This document shows, in pieces, positions 1 through 8,970 of a stretch of 64,000 nucleotides of DNA; within the stretch, counting starts at the first letter, position 1, and every line of letters starts with the position of its first letter. The stretch spans positions 124,001-188,000 of the forward strand of contig CAWAXG010000013.1 of the NCBI GenBank assembly GCA_963785755.1. The letters are read 5' to 3'. The notes beneath the pieces are model-generated. The model did no database searches, had not been told where the DNA came from, and was given only the letters and a program-made list of their open reading frames with translations. The translations under genes and the position numbers were made by a program. This DNA comes from JACCXG01 sp963785755. Its GTDB lineage: Bacteria; Acidobacteriota; Vicinamibacteria; Vicinamibacterales; 2-12-FULL-66-21.

Positions 1-579
1 GTGCTTGATCTCCTCGACATCGCGCCGTCTCGGGTCGTCGGCCTCGAACGCATCGAGCAGCAGATCGGCGTAGCCATAAATCGCCGTCAGCACGTTGTTG
101 AAGTCGTGCGCGATGCCGCCGGCGAGGCGGCCGATGGCTTCCATCTTCTGGGCCTGACGCAGCTTGGCTTCGGTCGCGCGCAGCGTCTCCTCGGCGCGCA
201 CCCGCTCGATCGCGTAGCGCAGCGCGCGGGAGATGTACTTGCCGTCGGTCTCGCCCTTGACGAGATAGTCCTGGGCCCCGTGCTGCACGGCCGCGAATCC
301 CGCCTCTGCGTCATCCGCCGTCAGGACGACGATGGGGATCCCGGGAGCACTGCCGTGGATGCGTCCGATTGTTTCGAGCCCGGAGCTGTCGGGGAGATTC
401 AGATCGAGCAGGACGGCATCGTAGCGCCGGCTGGTCAGCGACGAGGCGGCCTCCGCCAGCGTCTTGCAGCGATCGAAGTCGACGGCCGGCTTCGCGTTCC
501 TCATCGCCGCGTGAAGGACGTGGGCGAAGAAATTGTCGTCCTCGACGAGGAGGACCTTCATCGGCTCCATTCGTGTCAT
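1..579 (-). CDS. Receiver-histidine kinase hybrid, C-terminus cut by window edge
   Basis: The reverse strand opens with an ATG at 579, seven bases after a GAGG. Two further in-frame Met codons follow at 570 and 561. The first ~120 residues form a response-regulator receiver domain: KVLLVEDD acidic pocket, phospho-acceptor Asp in VLLDLNLPD, the VLTADD strand and the Lys of DYLVKGE. An amphipathic linker leads into a HisKA dimerisation helix with the H-box KMEAIGRLAGGIAHDFNN, then the gene leaves the window. The ATPase domain is therefore unseen. The order receiver then kinase suggests a cytoplasmic phosphorelay protein that receives phosphate from a partner and autophosphorylates. No signal peptide or membrane segment is present. 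The forward reading of this stretch is a shadow. Confidence 0.88.
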   Translation of the reverse strand, partial: MTRMEPMKVLLVEDDNFFAHVLHAAMRNAKPAVDFDRCKTLAEAASSLTSRRYDAVLLDLNLPDSSGLETIGRIHGSAPGIPIVVLTADDAEAGFAAVQHGAQDYLVKGETDGKYISRALRYAIERVRAEETLRATEAKLRQAQKMEAIGRLAGGIAHDFNNVLTAIYGYADLLLDAFEADDPRRRDVEEIKH

Positions 580-711
580 GGGCGAGCCTCGCGTTCGCCA
601 AGGCGCATGTTACGCCAACTCGCCCGGCACCTCGCGGATGACAGCCGGACGGTGACCCGAGTCGAAGGCCTGGGGAGGTATAGTCTTCGGGCACATCCGT
701 CAGGAGGAGCG

Positions 712-2532
712 ATGACGAAACGTTCGAGCAACGGGCGCGGCCTGCCACGACGCGGGTTCCTCAAGGCCGTTCCGGCGGCCGTCGCGGCTGGTCTCGCGGC
801 GCCGGCGCTGGCGCGGCAGGCCCCCGATCAGGCGCCTCGAATCACGAAGGACATGCTCGAGTGCACCGAGAAGATCTCGGGGATCGATTTCTCCGATGCC
901 GACCGGCAGCAGGCACTCGCGGGCGTGAACCGGAGCCTCACCGCATTCGAGCAGCTGCGCAGCACGACCATTCCGCTCGATACCGAGCCGGCCACGACGT
1001 TCCGGCCCTACCTCCCGGGGAAGAGACCGAAGGGGGCGGCCACGCCGAACGCGAAGCTGAAGATCGCGCTGCAGCCCCCCGCCGCCAGGCGATCCTCGCT
1101 GGACGAACTCGCCTTCCTGCCGGTCACGGCGCTCGCCGGTCTGGTGCAGAAGCGCGATGTCTCGGCCACCGACCTGACGCGGATGTATCTCGATCGCCTG
1201 AAGAAGTACGGCCCGAAGCTGAACTGCGTGGTCACGCTCACCGAGGAGCTCGCCCTGGCCCAGGCCGCACAGGCGGACAAAGAGATCCGATCCGGACGCA
1301 TACGCGGGCCGCTGCATGGCATTCCCTGGGGCGCCAAGGATCTGTTCGCCACCAAAGGGATCGCGACTACCTGGGGAGCCGCGCCGTATCAGAACCAGGT
1401 CATCGACTACGACGCCACCGTCGTCGAGCGGCTGCGGGACGCCGGAGCGGTGCTGGTCGCGAAGTTGTCGCTGGGCGCGCTCGCGCAAGGCGACAACTGG
1501 TTCCGCGGGCAAACCAAGACGCCGTGGAACACTGAACGCGGATCGAGCGGTTCGTCGGCCGGTCCGGGTTCGGCCACGGCCGCCGGACTGGTGGGCTTCA
1601 GCATCGGTACGGAGACACGCGGGTCGATCATCTCCCCCGCCGCGGTCAACGGCGTGGTCGGCCTGCGGCCAACGTACGGTCGCGTGAGCCGGCATGGCGC
1701 GATGGCGCTGAGCTGGACGATGGACAAGATCGGACCGATGTGCCGGTCGGTGGAGGACTGCGCGCTGGTGTTCAACGCGATTTACGGACCTGACGGGCGC
1801 GACGACACCGTCGTCGACGCGCCGTTCGCATGGAACCCGGACGTGCCGCTGTCAAAGCTCAGGATCGGGTACATCAAGACGGAGTTCGAGGCGCAGCCGG
1901 AGGGGCGCGGACGCGGGGAAGCCGCCGGAGCCGGACGCGGGAATGCCGGCGGCCGCGGCGAAGCCGGTGGCCGCGGCAGGGGCGCGGGCGGCCTCACGCC
2001 GGAACAGCTGCGGGCGCAGGCCGAAGCCAGGCTGAAGATTCTGAACGACGCGCTCGACGCGTTCCGGAAGGCGGGCGCGACGCTGCACCCGGTCGAGATC
2101 CCGGGCACGCAGCTCGCGAACACGTTGAGCTTCATCCTCAGTGTCGAGGCGGCAGCCGCCTTCGACGATCTCACGCGCAGCAACGACATCAGAGACCCGT
2201 CGCTCAACACATGGCCGAACACCTTCCGGACGAGCCGCTACGTGCCCGCGGTCGAGTACGTCCGCGCGCAGCGTGCGCGCACGCTGCTGATCCGCCAGAT
2301 GGACACGTTCATGTCGCAGTACGACGTGTTTCTGTCACCGACCAACAGCGGCAGCCTGGGCTTGACGAATCTGACCGGGCACCCCGCGCTGGCGCTGCGC
2401 GCCGGGTTCATCGAGAAGATGCCGGTGGAGATCATGATCACCGGCCGGCTGTACGACGAGGCGACGGTCCTGCGGGTCGGCCTCGCCTACGAGCGCGCGA
2501 CCGAGTGGCATCTCAGGACGCCGGAGATGTAG
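712..2532 (+). CDS. Tat-exported amidase signature enzyme
   Basis: The 606-residue protein starts at the ATG at 712, five bases after a clear AGGAGG (702-707). It has a twin-arginine signal (RRGFLKAVPAAVAAGLAAPALA), so it is exported folded. The amidase signature triad is present: Lys209 in PWGAKDLFATKG, cis-Ser278 in RGSSGSSAG and nucleophile Ser305 in TETRGSIISPA. The family hydrolyses amide bonds (Asp/Glu-tRNA amidotransferase A subunits, aryl-amidases). With a Tat signal and no GatB/GatC nearby, a periplasmic amidase is likelier than GatA. A Gly/Arg-rich insertion of about 40 residues (roughly 395-440) is unusual for the family and may be a disordered loop. The substrate cannot be told from sequence. 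Confidence 0.9.
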   Translation: MTKRSSNGRGLPRRGFLKAVPAAVAAGLAAPALARQAPDQAPRITKDMLECTEKISGIDFSDADRQQALAGVNRSLTAFEQLRSTTIPLDTEPATTFRPYLPGKRPKGAATPNAKLKIALQPPAARRSSLDELAFLPVTALAGLVQKRDVSATDLTRMYLDRLKKYGPKLNCVVTLTEELALAQAAQADKEIRSGRIRGPLHGIPWGAKDLFATKGIATTWGAAPYQNQVIDYDATVVERLRDAGAVLVAKLSLGALAQGDNWFRGQTKTPWNTERGSSGSSAGPGSATAAGLVGFSIGTETRGSIISPAAVNGVVGLRPTYGRVSRHGAMALSWTMDKIGPMCRSVEDCALVFNAIYGPDGRDDTVVDAPFAWNPDVPLSKLRIGYIKTEFEAQPEGRGRGEAAGAGRGNAGGRGEAGGRGRGAGGLTPEQLRAQAEARLKILNDALDAFRKAGATLHPVEIPGTQLANTLSFILSVEAAAAFDDLTRSNDIRDPSLNTWPNTFRTSRYVPAVEYVRAQRARTLLIRQMDTFMSQYDVFLSPTNSGSLGLTNLTGHPALALRAGFIEKMPVEIMITGRLYDEATVLRVGLAYERATEWHLRTPEM

Positions 2533-2533
2533 G

Positions 2534-2600
2534 CACGTGCTACGTGCCCCGTGCTGGGTGCTCACGTGCTTCCGTGCTACGTGCGCACAGTGCTTTTCGG
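2534..2600. repeat. Family A degenerate repeat (CACGTGC/TACGTGC units)
   Basis: Between two convergent gene ends lies a run of short degenerate units built on GCACGTGCTACGTGC with about 7-base periodicity. The same units occur at 18466-18744, 25012-25095, 28222-28290 and 47084-47227. No open frame of interest is present. Confidence 0.8.
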
Positions 2601-2648
2601 CGTGACTCGCTACGTAGCCTTGCCCTTGTTCCTTGAACCTTGTAGTAG

Positions 2649-5513
2649 CTAGCGTCTGCGCTCGTTCTTCACCAGTGCCGACAGCACGCGGCCCTGCTCG
2701 AAGTCGCCGAGGTGGCCGGACGCATCGATGTAGGCGTCGCGGCCCTCGCGGGTCAGTTCGTGCGCCGAGGCGACCGTCAGCAGCACCTGGGCCTTCTCGT
2801 GGCTGCTGGTCATCGTGGATGCCGCCTTGATCACACCCAGGATGGTCTCGTCGGAGGCGTCGGGACGCTTCGCGACGCTCTGCAGCACACGGCCTCGTTC
2901 GAACGCCGAGTCGATCCCGCTCACGGCGGTGAAGAACACCGGCCGCACCGGACCTTCGATCGGGTGCTCCTTCGTGAACTGCAGCAGCACCGACGCACAT
3001 TCGAAGTCCGAAGAGACCTGCGCGGCGCTCTGGAGCGCGCTCGCCAGCACCTCGGGCGACAGATCGCGGCGGTTCATGACCCCTTTCAGCACTCGAGCGC
3101 GTTCGAACGCGCTGTCGACGGTGTCGAGCGCCCTGAAGAAGGCTTCCCTGGTCGTCGCGTCGAGCGGTTGAAGGCCGGCGACCTGGACGAGCAGCGACGC
3201 CTCCTCGAAGTCCGAGTCGATCGCGGTGCTGGCATCGAGGACGCCGGCAAGCAGCGCTGGTGTCACCGGCCCGTTCTTCAGCGCCGAGGAAAAGGTGCGC
3301 CGCATCTCGAAGTCGGATCCGATCGTTCCGGCGGCGTCGAAATACGCCTTCCGCGTGGCATCGTCTTTCACCAGGTGATCGGCGGAGATCAGCAGCGACG
3401 CGAGCTCGAAATCCGAATCGATCTCCCGGCCTGCCTGCGCCAGCGCCTGCTGAACGTCGCGTGAGGCGATCCCGGGCTGCTCCAGCAGGTGCGAGTAGTA
3501 CACGCGCTTCGCCCAGCTGCCTTCGATGAGCGCGATCTCCGCGAATACACCAGCGCTGCCTTTCGTTTTGTAGATCCGCTCGACACGTCCCCTGGCTCCG
3601 ATCCCGCTCTGTCGGATGAATCGCGGCAGCATGTCCGCGAGCCACTTGCGCCCTTCGGGCTCGAACGGCCGCTCGGAGCCGCTCTTCCAGAAGCGGCGCT
3701 GGATGTTGCCGGCGCCATCGGACTTGAACTCGATCGTGTTGTCGGTGCCGAACCGCCCGCCGTCCTTGATCTTGAGCCAGCCGTCCGGACCCAGGCTCTT
3801 CACGTCGGTGTCGTCGTCGGTGAACTCGATCCGTCCGCGGTAACTGACTTCCAGCTTCTGACCGTTGTTGGACCAGGTGAAGTTGCCGCTCTGATCCTGC
3901 GACTCGGAACGCTTCATTCTCGGCGTCGATGCCGCCGCCTGCCGGCTCGCCCGCTCGAGCGCGCGGGACAATTCCTCGAACACCGGTTTGAGGTCGCGGT
4001 TGGCCGTTCTGGAAATCTCGGCGATCGCCGCGGCGACTTCATGCACCGGCTCCGTGGCTGCGGCGACCGCAGCGGGCGCCTGGGCCGCCGCTTCCTGCGC
4101 GGCGTCCGCAAGCCGGCGCGCCTCGAAACTCACGGCGGCGAGCGCAGAACACGCGCCGCGCAGTACCTCGGCGTGGCCACGAAACTGCACCGGGATCCCA
4201 TCCCGGACCCAGTTCATACACTGGCGGGTCGCGGTCTGTCTCGAGATACCGCCCGTCATCCGGCGTATCGCCGCGAGGGCGCGAATCTGGGCGAGCTCGT
4301 CGGCCTCGATGGCCTGCTCGATCGGTGGTGGCGGCGCCGGGGGAGCCGGCGGCGCGGCAGGTGACGATCGCTCGAGCGGGCCTACGCGGCGATCGTCGCC
4401 CGGTTCCAGCGCGCCGATCACCGCGGTGTCTCCCTCGGCAACCACGATGTCCCGGCCGACGGCGCCGGCCGCGATGCCGACGATCACCAGGACCGCGAGT
4501 CCCGCGGCGAGCCAGCCCGGTGCGCGACCGGCATGCGACGGCGCGCCAAGCAGACGCCTGACGCGCTGCAGAAGCGATCCGCCATTGGCTGCGAGCACGA
4601 GACGTCCCTTGGCGCCACGCATGCCTTCCATCTCGGCCAGCGCCGCGGCGTAGGTGACCGGATCGCCACACAGGCTGACGGCCAGATCGTCGCAGCAGTT
4701 CTCACGCTCGACACGGATGCGGCGGGACACCCACCACACCGCGGGATGGTAGAAGAGCAGCGTTTCGACGACGGTCTGGAGGAGGTTGACGAGATAGTCG
4801 TGGCGGCGGATATGCGCGAGCTCGTGCGCGAGGATGGCTTCGAGCTGGAGCGGGGTCAGCCCGGCGAGCGCGCTGGCGGGGAGCAGCACCACCGGCTTCA
4901 CCCACCCGATGACGGTGGGCACGTCGACAATGGACGACTCGAGAAGACGGACGCCGCGCCGGATGTGCAGGCGGCGGATCAGGCGCTGCGCCAGCACCTC
5001 GATGGCAGCCGCCGCGGGCCTCGCGCCATGCGACTTCATCCGCTGCACCCAGAGCCAGCCGCTGAACAACCGCAGTGTGAGCATCGCGACGCCCGCCAGC
5101 CAGACGCCGACCAGCACGGGCAGCCAGCGTTCCAGCGGATCGCGCGCGGCAGCCGCCGGCGATACGAAGGCGAGTGGCGCCGCCGCGCCCGCGGGTTCGG
5201 GCGAGGAAATCACTTCCTGGAACCCGATGCGGACGCCGGTGCGTGGCGCCGCCGGCGCCGGGCTCGCGTCCACGCGCGGCCGCGCCACCGCAGAGAACGA
5301 CTGCATCGCGGTCACCACCGGCATGGTGAGCATCAGCGCGAGCGAGATCGTCGAGACGACGTAACGCACGTCGGCGGCGCTGCGGCGGAGCAGCGCGAGC
5401 AGCGCGGCGGTGAGCACACCGATGAGGGCCCCTTGCCAGATGAACTGCACGAGCGCCCATCCGATGGCCTGGGCCGTCTGTTGCTGGAGCATGACGTCAA
5501 TCGCGGTCATCAC
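2649..5513 (-). CDS. M56 (BlaR1/MecR1-like) membrane metallopeptidase with long repetitive C-terminus
   Basis: The 954-residue protein begins with a hydrophobic N-terminal half carrying several membrane helices. A cytoplasmic gluzincin-type motif follows (H230-E-L-A-H234, in LAHELAHIRRH, followed by the ERENCCDD segment). This is the M56 peptidase that cleaves the cognate BlaI/MecI repressor after signal sensing. After about residue 400 comes a Pro/Ala-rich linker and a soluble region. The last ~270 residues hold repeated units of about 35 residues with the core SDFExAxLL or SAFERxRVL. This replaces the penicillin-binding sensor of BlaR1, so the inducer is probably not a beta-lactam. Its start overlaps the end of the upstream blaI-like gene by 17 bases, so the two are co-transcribed and probably translationally coupled. 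Confidence 0.87.
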   Translation of the reverse strand: MMTAIDVMLQQQTAQAIGWALVQFIWQGALIGVLTAALLALLRRSAADVRYVVSTISLALMLTMPVVTAMQSFSAVARPRVDASPAPAAPRTGVRIGFQEVISSPEPAGAAAPLAFVSPAAAARDPLERWLPVLVGVWLAGVAMLTLRLFSGWLWVQRMKSHGARPAAAAIEVLAQRLIRRLHIRRGVRLLESSIVDVPTVIGWVKPVVLLPASALAGLTPLQLEAILAHELAHIRRHDYLVNLLQTVVETLLFYHPAVWWVSRRIRVERENCCDDLAVSLCGDPVTYAAALAEMEGMRGAKGRLVLAANGGSLLQRVRRLLGAPSHAGRAPGWLAAGLAVLVIVGIAAGAVGRDIVVAEGDTAVIGALEPGDDRRVGPLERSSPAAPPAPPAPPPPIEQAIEADELAQIRALAAIRRMTGGISRQTATRQCMNWVRDGIPVQFRGHAEVLRGACSALAAVSFEARRLADAAQEAAAQAPAAVAAATEPVHEVAAAIAEISRTANRDLKPVFEELSRALERASRQAAASTPRMKRSESQDQSGNFTWSNNGQKLEVSYRGRIEFTDDDTDVKSLGPDGWLKIKDGGRFGTDNTIEFKSDGAGNIQRRFWKSGSERPFEPEGRKWLADMLPRFIRQSGIGARGRVERIYKTKGSAGVFAEIALIEGSWAKRVYYSHLLEQPGIASRDVQQALAQAGREIDSDFELASLLISADHLVKDDATRKAYFDAAGTIGSDFEMRRTFSSALKNGPVTPALLAGVLDASTAIDSDFEEASLLVQVAGLQPLDATTREAFFRALDTVDSAFERARVLKGVMNRRDLSPEVLASALQSAAQVSSDFECASVLLQFTKEHPIEGPVRPVFFTAVSGIDSAFERGRVLQSVAKRPDASDETILGVIKAASTMTSSHEKAQVLLTVASAHELTREGRDAYIDASGHLGDFEQGRVLSALVKNERRR

Positions 5514-5901
5514 GTACCTCCCGGCGTGCTTCGATCAACTTCCGGATTTCCCCGAGCTCCTCGGGCGTCGCGCGCTTGGCATTGAGCGCCTGCATGACGA
5601 GCTTGGAAGCCGAGCCGCCGAACGCGCGCTCGAGCAGATCGCGCACCAGCTGGCGTTGGGTCTGTTCCTCGCTCAACCGGGCCTGATAGATGTGGGTGCG
5701 ATCCGAGTCGTCGCGGCGGACCAGCCCCTTCTCGGTCATGATTTGCATCAGCTTCAACGCCGTGGTGTAGGCGGTCGGGCCGACGCGGCTGACGAGGACG
5801 TCGTGGACCTGCCGGACCGTGCTCGGTCCGCGCTCCCAGAGGACGCGCAGAATCGCCAGCTCGGCGTCGGTCGGGCGGGGAGCAGCAGGGTTTCGTGACA
5901 T
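5497..5901 (-). CDS. BlaI/MecI-family transcriptional repressor
   Basis: This 134-residue winged-helix protein has the family start PTDAELAILRVLWERGPSTVRQVHDVL, an HTH around residues 35-65 and a C-terminal dimerisation helix region. Length and order match BlaI/MecI repressors, which bind dyad operators and are cleaved by their M56 partner. The M56 gene follows directly with a 17-base overlap. A dyad operator (5915-5951) lies 14 bases upstream of the ATG, so autorepression of this two-gene operon is expected. Confidence 0.92.
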   Translation of the reverse strand: MSRNPAAPRPTDAELAILRVLWERGPSTVRQVHDVLVSRVGPTAYTTALKLMQIMTEKGLVRRDDSDRTHIYQARLSEEQTQRQLVRDLLERAFGGSASKLVMQALNAKRATPEELGEIRKLIEARREVRDDRD

Positions 5902-5914
5902 GCCGCCTACTATC

Positions 5915-5951
5915 TACGAATGGTTTCGTAAGTGTCAACGAAGATCTTCGT
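5915..5951. promoter_or_regulatory. Tandem palindromic operator for the BlaI-like repressor
   Basis: Two dyads lie just upstream of the repressor gene. The first is TACGAA-4 nt-TTCGTA (5915-5930). The second is the perfect 14-bp palindrome ACGAAGATCTTCGT (5938-5951). They share the half-site ACGAA and their centres are 22 bp apart, about two helical turns, so two dimers could bind on one face of the DNA. BlaI/MecI family members bind such dyads. Assignment to this repressor is inferred from position. Confidence 0.75.
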
Positions 5952-6005
5952 AGGCACTCGAACCTACAGCCGTTAGACGTATGCCGCGGGAATTCGTTGG
6001 CGCTA

Positions 6006-6069
6006 GTAGCGAAGGTTCGCCGCTCCCGCCGCTCCCGTGCCTCGGCGGCTTGAGGCGAAGCTTCGCTAC
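6006..6069. repeat. 16-bp inverted repeat in intergenic region
   Basis: GTAGCGAAGGTTCGCC (6006-6021) is the reverse complement, with one mismatch, of GGCGAAGCTTCGCTAC (6054-6069). The 32-base loop is rich in CCGCTCCCG. It could be a terminator-like or REP-type hairpin between divergent transcripts. No T-run follows. Confidence 0.6.
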
Positions 6070-6170
6070 CGTCAGATTCCGAAAAATGCCAAAATTGCCG
6101 ACAAGTGGCGGCAATCGCTGAACTTCCGCGCCGCCGCCGCAACCAAGTTCATCCTTTCAAGGAGCACACG

Positions 6171-6692
6171 GTGAATCCAGGGACCTACGCCCGGTTCGAG
6201 ACCACGCAGGGCACGTTCACGATACGGCTGTTCGACAAGGAAGCCCCCAATACCGTCGCGAACTTCGTCGGCCTCGCCGAGGGCACCAGGGAATGGACCG
6301 ATCCGAAGACCGGCAAGAAGGGCCAGGGGCCCTACTACGACGGCGTCATCTTCCATCGCGTGATCAGCGGCTTCATGATCCAGGGTGGCGATCGGCTCGG
6401 ACAGGGCACCGGCGGACCGGGCTACAAGTTCGCCGACGAGTTCCATCCCTCGCTGCGTCACCGCGGCGCCGGCATCCTCTCTATGGCCAACTCCGGGCCG
6501 AATACGAACGGCAGCCAGTTCTTCATCACGCTCGGCCCCACCCCGCACCTCGACAACCGGCATTCGGTGTTCGGCGAGGTCGTCGAGGGTCTCGACGTGG
6601 TGAAGAAGATCGGCGCGGTCCAGACCGGCGGGCAGGACCGGCCGGTGACCCCGGTAGTGATGAACAAAGTCACGATCCAGCGGGTGAGCTGA
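6171..6692 (+). CDS. Cyclophilin-type peptidyl-prolyl cis-trans isomerase
   Basis: The 173-residue cytoplasmic PPIase starts at a GTG at 6171, six bases after a strong AAGGAG (6159-6164). This start removes an Arg-rich leader that an upstream in-frame ATG would add. Cyclophilin landmarks are in order: YDGVIFHRVISGFMIQGGD (catalytic Arg in FHRV), the GPNTNGSQFFIT core and LDNRHSVFGEVVEG. The enzyme catalyses prolyl bond isomerisation in protein folding. No signal peptide is seen. Its TGA overlaps the ATG of the downstream sigma factor (TGATG), and that gene overlaps the kinase, so the three form one transcript. Confidence 0.94.
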   Translation: MNPGTYARFETTQGTFTIRLFDKEAPNTVANFVGLAEGTREWTDPKTGKKGQGPYYDGVIFHRVISGFMIQGGDRLGQGTGGPGYKFADEFHPSLRHRGAGILSMANSGPNTNGSQFFITLGPTPHLDNRHSVFGEVVEGLDVVKKIGAVQTGGQDRPVTPVVMNKVTIQRVS

Positions 6693-7222
6693 TGGACGGC
6701 GATCGGCAAGTCGACGCGCTGCTGCCGGTCGTCTACGAAGAGCTCCGGCGGCTCGCGGCCGCGTACCTGCGCCGCGAGCGTCCGGGCCAGACCCTGCAAC
6801 CGACCGCGCTGGTGCACGAAGCGTATCTGCGCCTCATGAAGGATCGGCCGGATCGCTGGCAGAACCGCGCGCACTTCTGCGCCATCGCCGCGCATTCGAT
6901 GCGGCAGATCCTGATCGAACGCGCGCGCGCACGCGGCGCGCAGAAGCGCGGCGGCGCGCAGCCTCGCGTCACGCTCGACGAATCGCTGGTCGCCGGCCAG
7001 TCGCCCTCCGTCGATCTCGTCTCGCTCGACGAGGCCCTGGAACGCCTCGAGGCCATCGATCCCGAACAGGCGCGTCTCGTCGAGCTCCGGTTCTTCGGCG
7101 GACTGACGATCGAGGAAACGGCCGAAGCGATGAAGATCTCTCCGGCCACCGTCAAGCGGCATTGGACCATCGCACGCGCCTGGCTCGCGCGTGAGCTGGC
7201 CTCCGAACCTCCTGAGCGTTGA
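6692..7222 (+). CDS. ECF-type RNA polymerase sigma factor
   Basis: The 176-residue protein has a sigma region 2 near residues 10-75 (LLPVVYEELRRLAAAYLRRE, then TALVHEAYLRL) and a region 4 HTH at the C-terminus (LRFFGGLTIEETAEAMKISPATVKRHW). The VHEAYLRL segment is typical of the ECF subfamily that accompanies Ser/Thr kinases in Acidobacteria and Planctomycetes. It overlaps the PPIase stop by one base, and its own stop overlaps the TTG of the following kinase. No anti-sigma factor is adjacent, so control by the kinase is the natural inference, as known for this subfamily. Confidence 0.93.
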   Translation: MDGDRQVDALLPVVYEELRRLAAAYLRRERPGQTLQPTALVHEAYLRLMKDRPDRWQNRAHFCAIAAHSMRQILIERARARGAQKRGGAQPRVTLDESLVAGQSPSVDLVSLDEALERLEAIDPEQARLVELRFFGGLTIEETAEAMKISPATVKRHWTIARAWLARELASEPPER

Positions 7223-8748
7223 CTCCTGAACGTTGGCGGCAGATCAACGATCTCTTCCACGCCGCGATTGAGCGCGATGCGGGCGGCCGGCAGGCACTGC
7301 TCGAATCGACGGGGAAAACGGATCCAGAGCTCGCCGCCGAGGTTCGCTCGCTGCTCGCCGTCCATGAGTCGACCGGCGAATTCCTCGACGAGCCGGCCTG
7401 GGCCGTCGCCCCGGAATTGATTCTCGACCCGCCGGGACCCTCGCTGGCCGGGACCCAAGTCGGACCGTACCGAATCATCAGAGAGATCGGCCGCGGCGGT
7501 ATGGGGGTCGTCTATGAGGCCGAAGACACTCGCCTTCGCCGCACCGTGGCGCTGAAGGCGCTGCCGTCGCAATACACGCAGGATCCCGCCCGGCGTGAGC
7601 GTTTGACGAGGGAGGCGCGTGCGGCAGCGGCCCTGACCCACCCGTCCATCGCCACCATCTATGCGCTCGACGAGCTCGATGGCGTGCTCTTTCTCGCGTC
7701 GGAGCTCGTCCGGGGCGAAACGCTGCGCGAAGAACTGCGTCGCGGACTGCTCCCAGCCGATCGCCTGCTGCCGACATTGATCCAGCTGGCATCCGGTCTC
7801 GCTGCCGCGCACGCCGCCGGCATTGTCCATCGCGACTTCAAGCCGGAGAACATCGTCCGGTGCGCGGACGGGACCGTCAAGATTCTCGACTTCGGCATTG
7901 CGCGCATGCGGGATGCGGACGCGGTCACCGAGCTGCGGCTCACGCAGACCGGAATGGCCATCGGCACGCCGGGGTACATGGCGCCCGAGCAAATGGACGG
8001 CCAGGAAGTGGATGCGCGGACCGACGTGTTCGCCTTCGGGGTCGTCGCCTGGGAGCTTGCGACCGGCGTCCATCCGTTCGGTACCAGCGCCGCGGAGCTG
8101 GTGGCGCGGATGGCGGACATGCTCGACGGCCGCCCCGCGACCGGGATCGGTCCGGCCTTGGGGATCGATGGCCTCGGGGCGGTGCTGCGCCGCTGCCTGC
8201 ATCGGATCCCCGGCGATCGCTACGCCTCGGCCGCCGACCTGCTGGTCGCGCTCGAACGGCTGCAATCCTCGCCCGCCGTACCGCGTCTCGAGCTCCCGGC
8301 ACCGCCCGATCGGGCGCTGTGGTGGTGGCAGTTCCATCAGGCGCTGATGGCGATCGTCATTGCCTCGCTGCCGATCGTGACCTTGTTCGTCAGGCGATGG
8401 GACCGGACGATCGGATCGCAGTTCTTCCTCGCCGTCCTCGCCCTGTCGACGATTTCGGTCACGATCCGGCTCAACCTGCTGTTCACGTCACGCGTGCACC
8501 GCGCGCGACTCGCCGCCCAGCGCGCCCGCGTCTACACCCCGATGGCGGCGGCGGAAACGCTGCTCGGCCTGGTCCTGCTGGCGGCGGCGGCCCTCGTCGC
8601 CGGCACCAACGTCGTCCTGGCCGCGATCCTCGTCACGCTGGCGGTCGTCACCGTCGCATCGCTCGGCATCATCGAGCCGGCGACGACGGCGGCTGCACTG
8701 CATCCTGACCAACTCCCAATCTCCAACTCCCAACTTCCAAGGCAATAG
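7219..8748 (+). CDS. Membrane-anchored Ser/Thr protein kinase (Hanks type)
   Basis: The 509-residue protein starts at a TTG (7219) overlapping the sigma factor stop. A short helical leader (PERWRQINDLFHAAIERD) is typical of these kinases. The kinase domain spans about residues 85-350: glycine loop GRGGMGVVYEA, Lys113 in VALKAL, catalytic Asp206 in HRDFKPEN, a DFG and APEQMDG. HRDF instead of HRDL is a mild deviation. At least four hydrophobic segments follow (about 375-490), so the kinase faces the cytoplasm. The last ~15 residues (PDQLPISNSQLPRQ) are encoded by the family B repeat that begins near 8706, so the native C-terminus has probably been extended by repeat DNA. Confidence 0.93.
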   Translation: MTPERWRQINDLFHAAIERDAGGRQALLESTGKTDPELAAEVRSLLAVHESTGEFLDEPAWAVAPELILDPPGPSLAGTQVGPYRIIREIGRGGMGVVYEAEDTRLRRTVALKALPSQYTQDPARRERLTREARAAAALTHPSIATIYALDELDGVLFLASELVRGETLREELRRGLLPADRLLPTLIQLASGLAAAHAAGIVHRDFKPENIVRCADGTVKILDFGIARMRDADAVTELRLTQTGMAIGTPGYMAPEQMDGQEVDARTDVFAFGVVAWELATGVHPFGTSAAELVARMADMLDGRPATGIGPALGIDGLGAVLRRCLHRIPGDRYASAADLLVALERLQSSPAVPRLELPAPPDRALWWWQFHQALMAIVIASLPIVTLFVRRWDRTIGSQFFLAVLALSTISVTIRLNLLFTSRVHRARLAAQRARVYTPMAAAETLLGLVLLAAAALVAGTNVVLAAILVTLAVVTVASLGIIEPATTAAALHPDQLPISNSQLPRQ

Positions 8749-8970
8749 GTTCGGAGACGCGGTCAACTGCCGACTTCCAACTCCCAATCTCCAACGCTTG
8801 CCAAGGATCGGCGACCGGCTGACGTTTTCGCTCCGCGTTGCACGATGGCACGACGGCGACGACGCGCAATTGGTTCTTCAGATGATTTCCGTCGTGCCCA
8901 TCGTGACGTCGTGCCGTCGTGAGGCGCGAAGCGTACCCGTGATTTCTAAGCAGTTGGGAGTTGAGCGATG
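8706..8970. repeat. Composite intergenic repeat: family B arms around a family C block
   Basis: The segment starts with CCAACTCCCAA-type units (8706-8800). A family C block follows (about 8838-8935: CACGATGGCACGACGGC, then facing CGTCGTGCCGTCGTGAGGCGCGAAGCG). It closes with an inverted family B unit CAGTTGGGAGTTGAG (8950-8964). The 5' part is read as the end of the kinase gene. Nothing else is coded here. Confidence 0.7.

Noticed and set aside
1..711. A long forward open frame that runs into the amidase gene
   Set aside because: The reverse strand encodes a clear receiver-histidine kinase here. The forward frame has no family similarity before the Tat signal at 712, which has its own AGGAGG.
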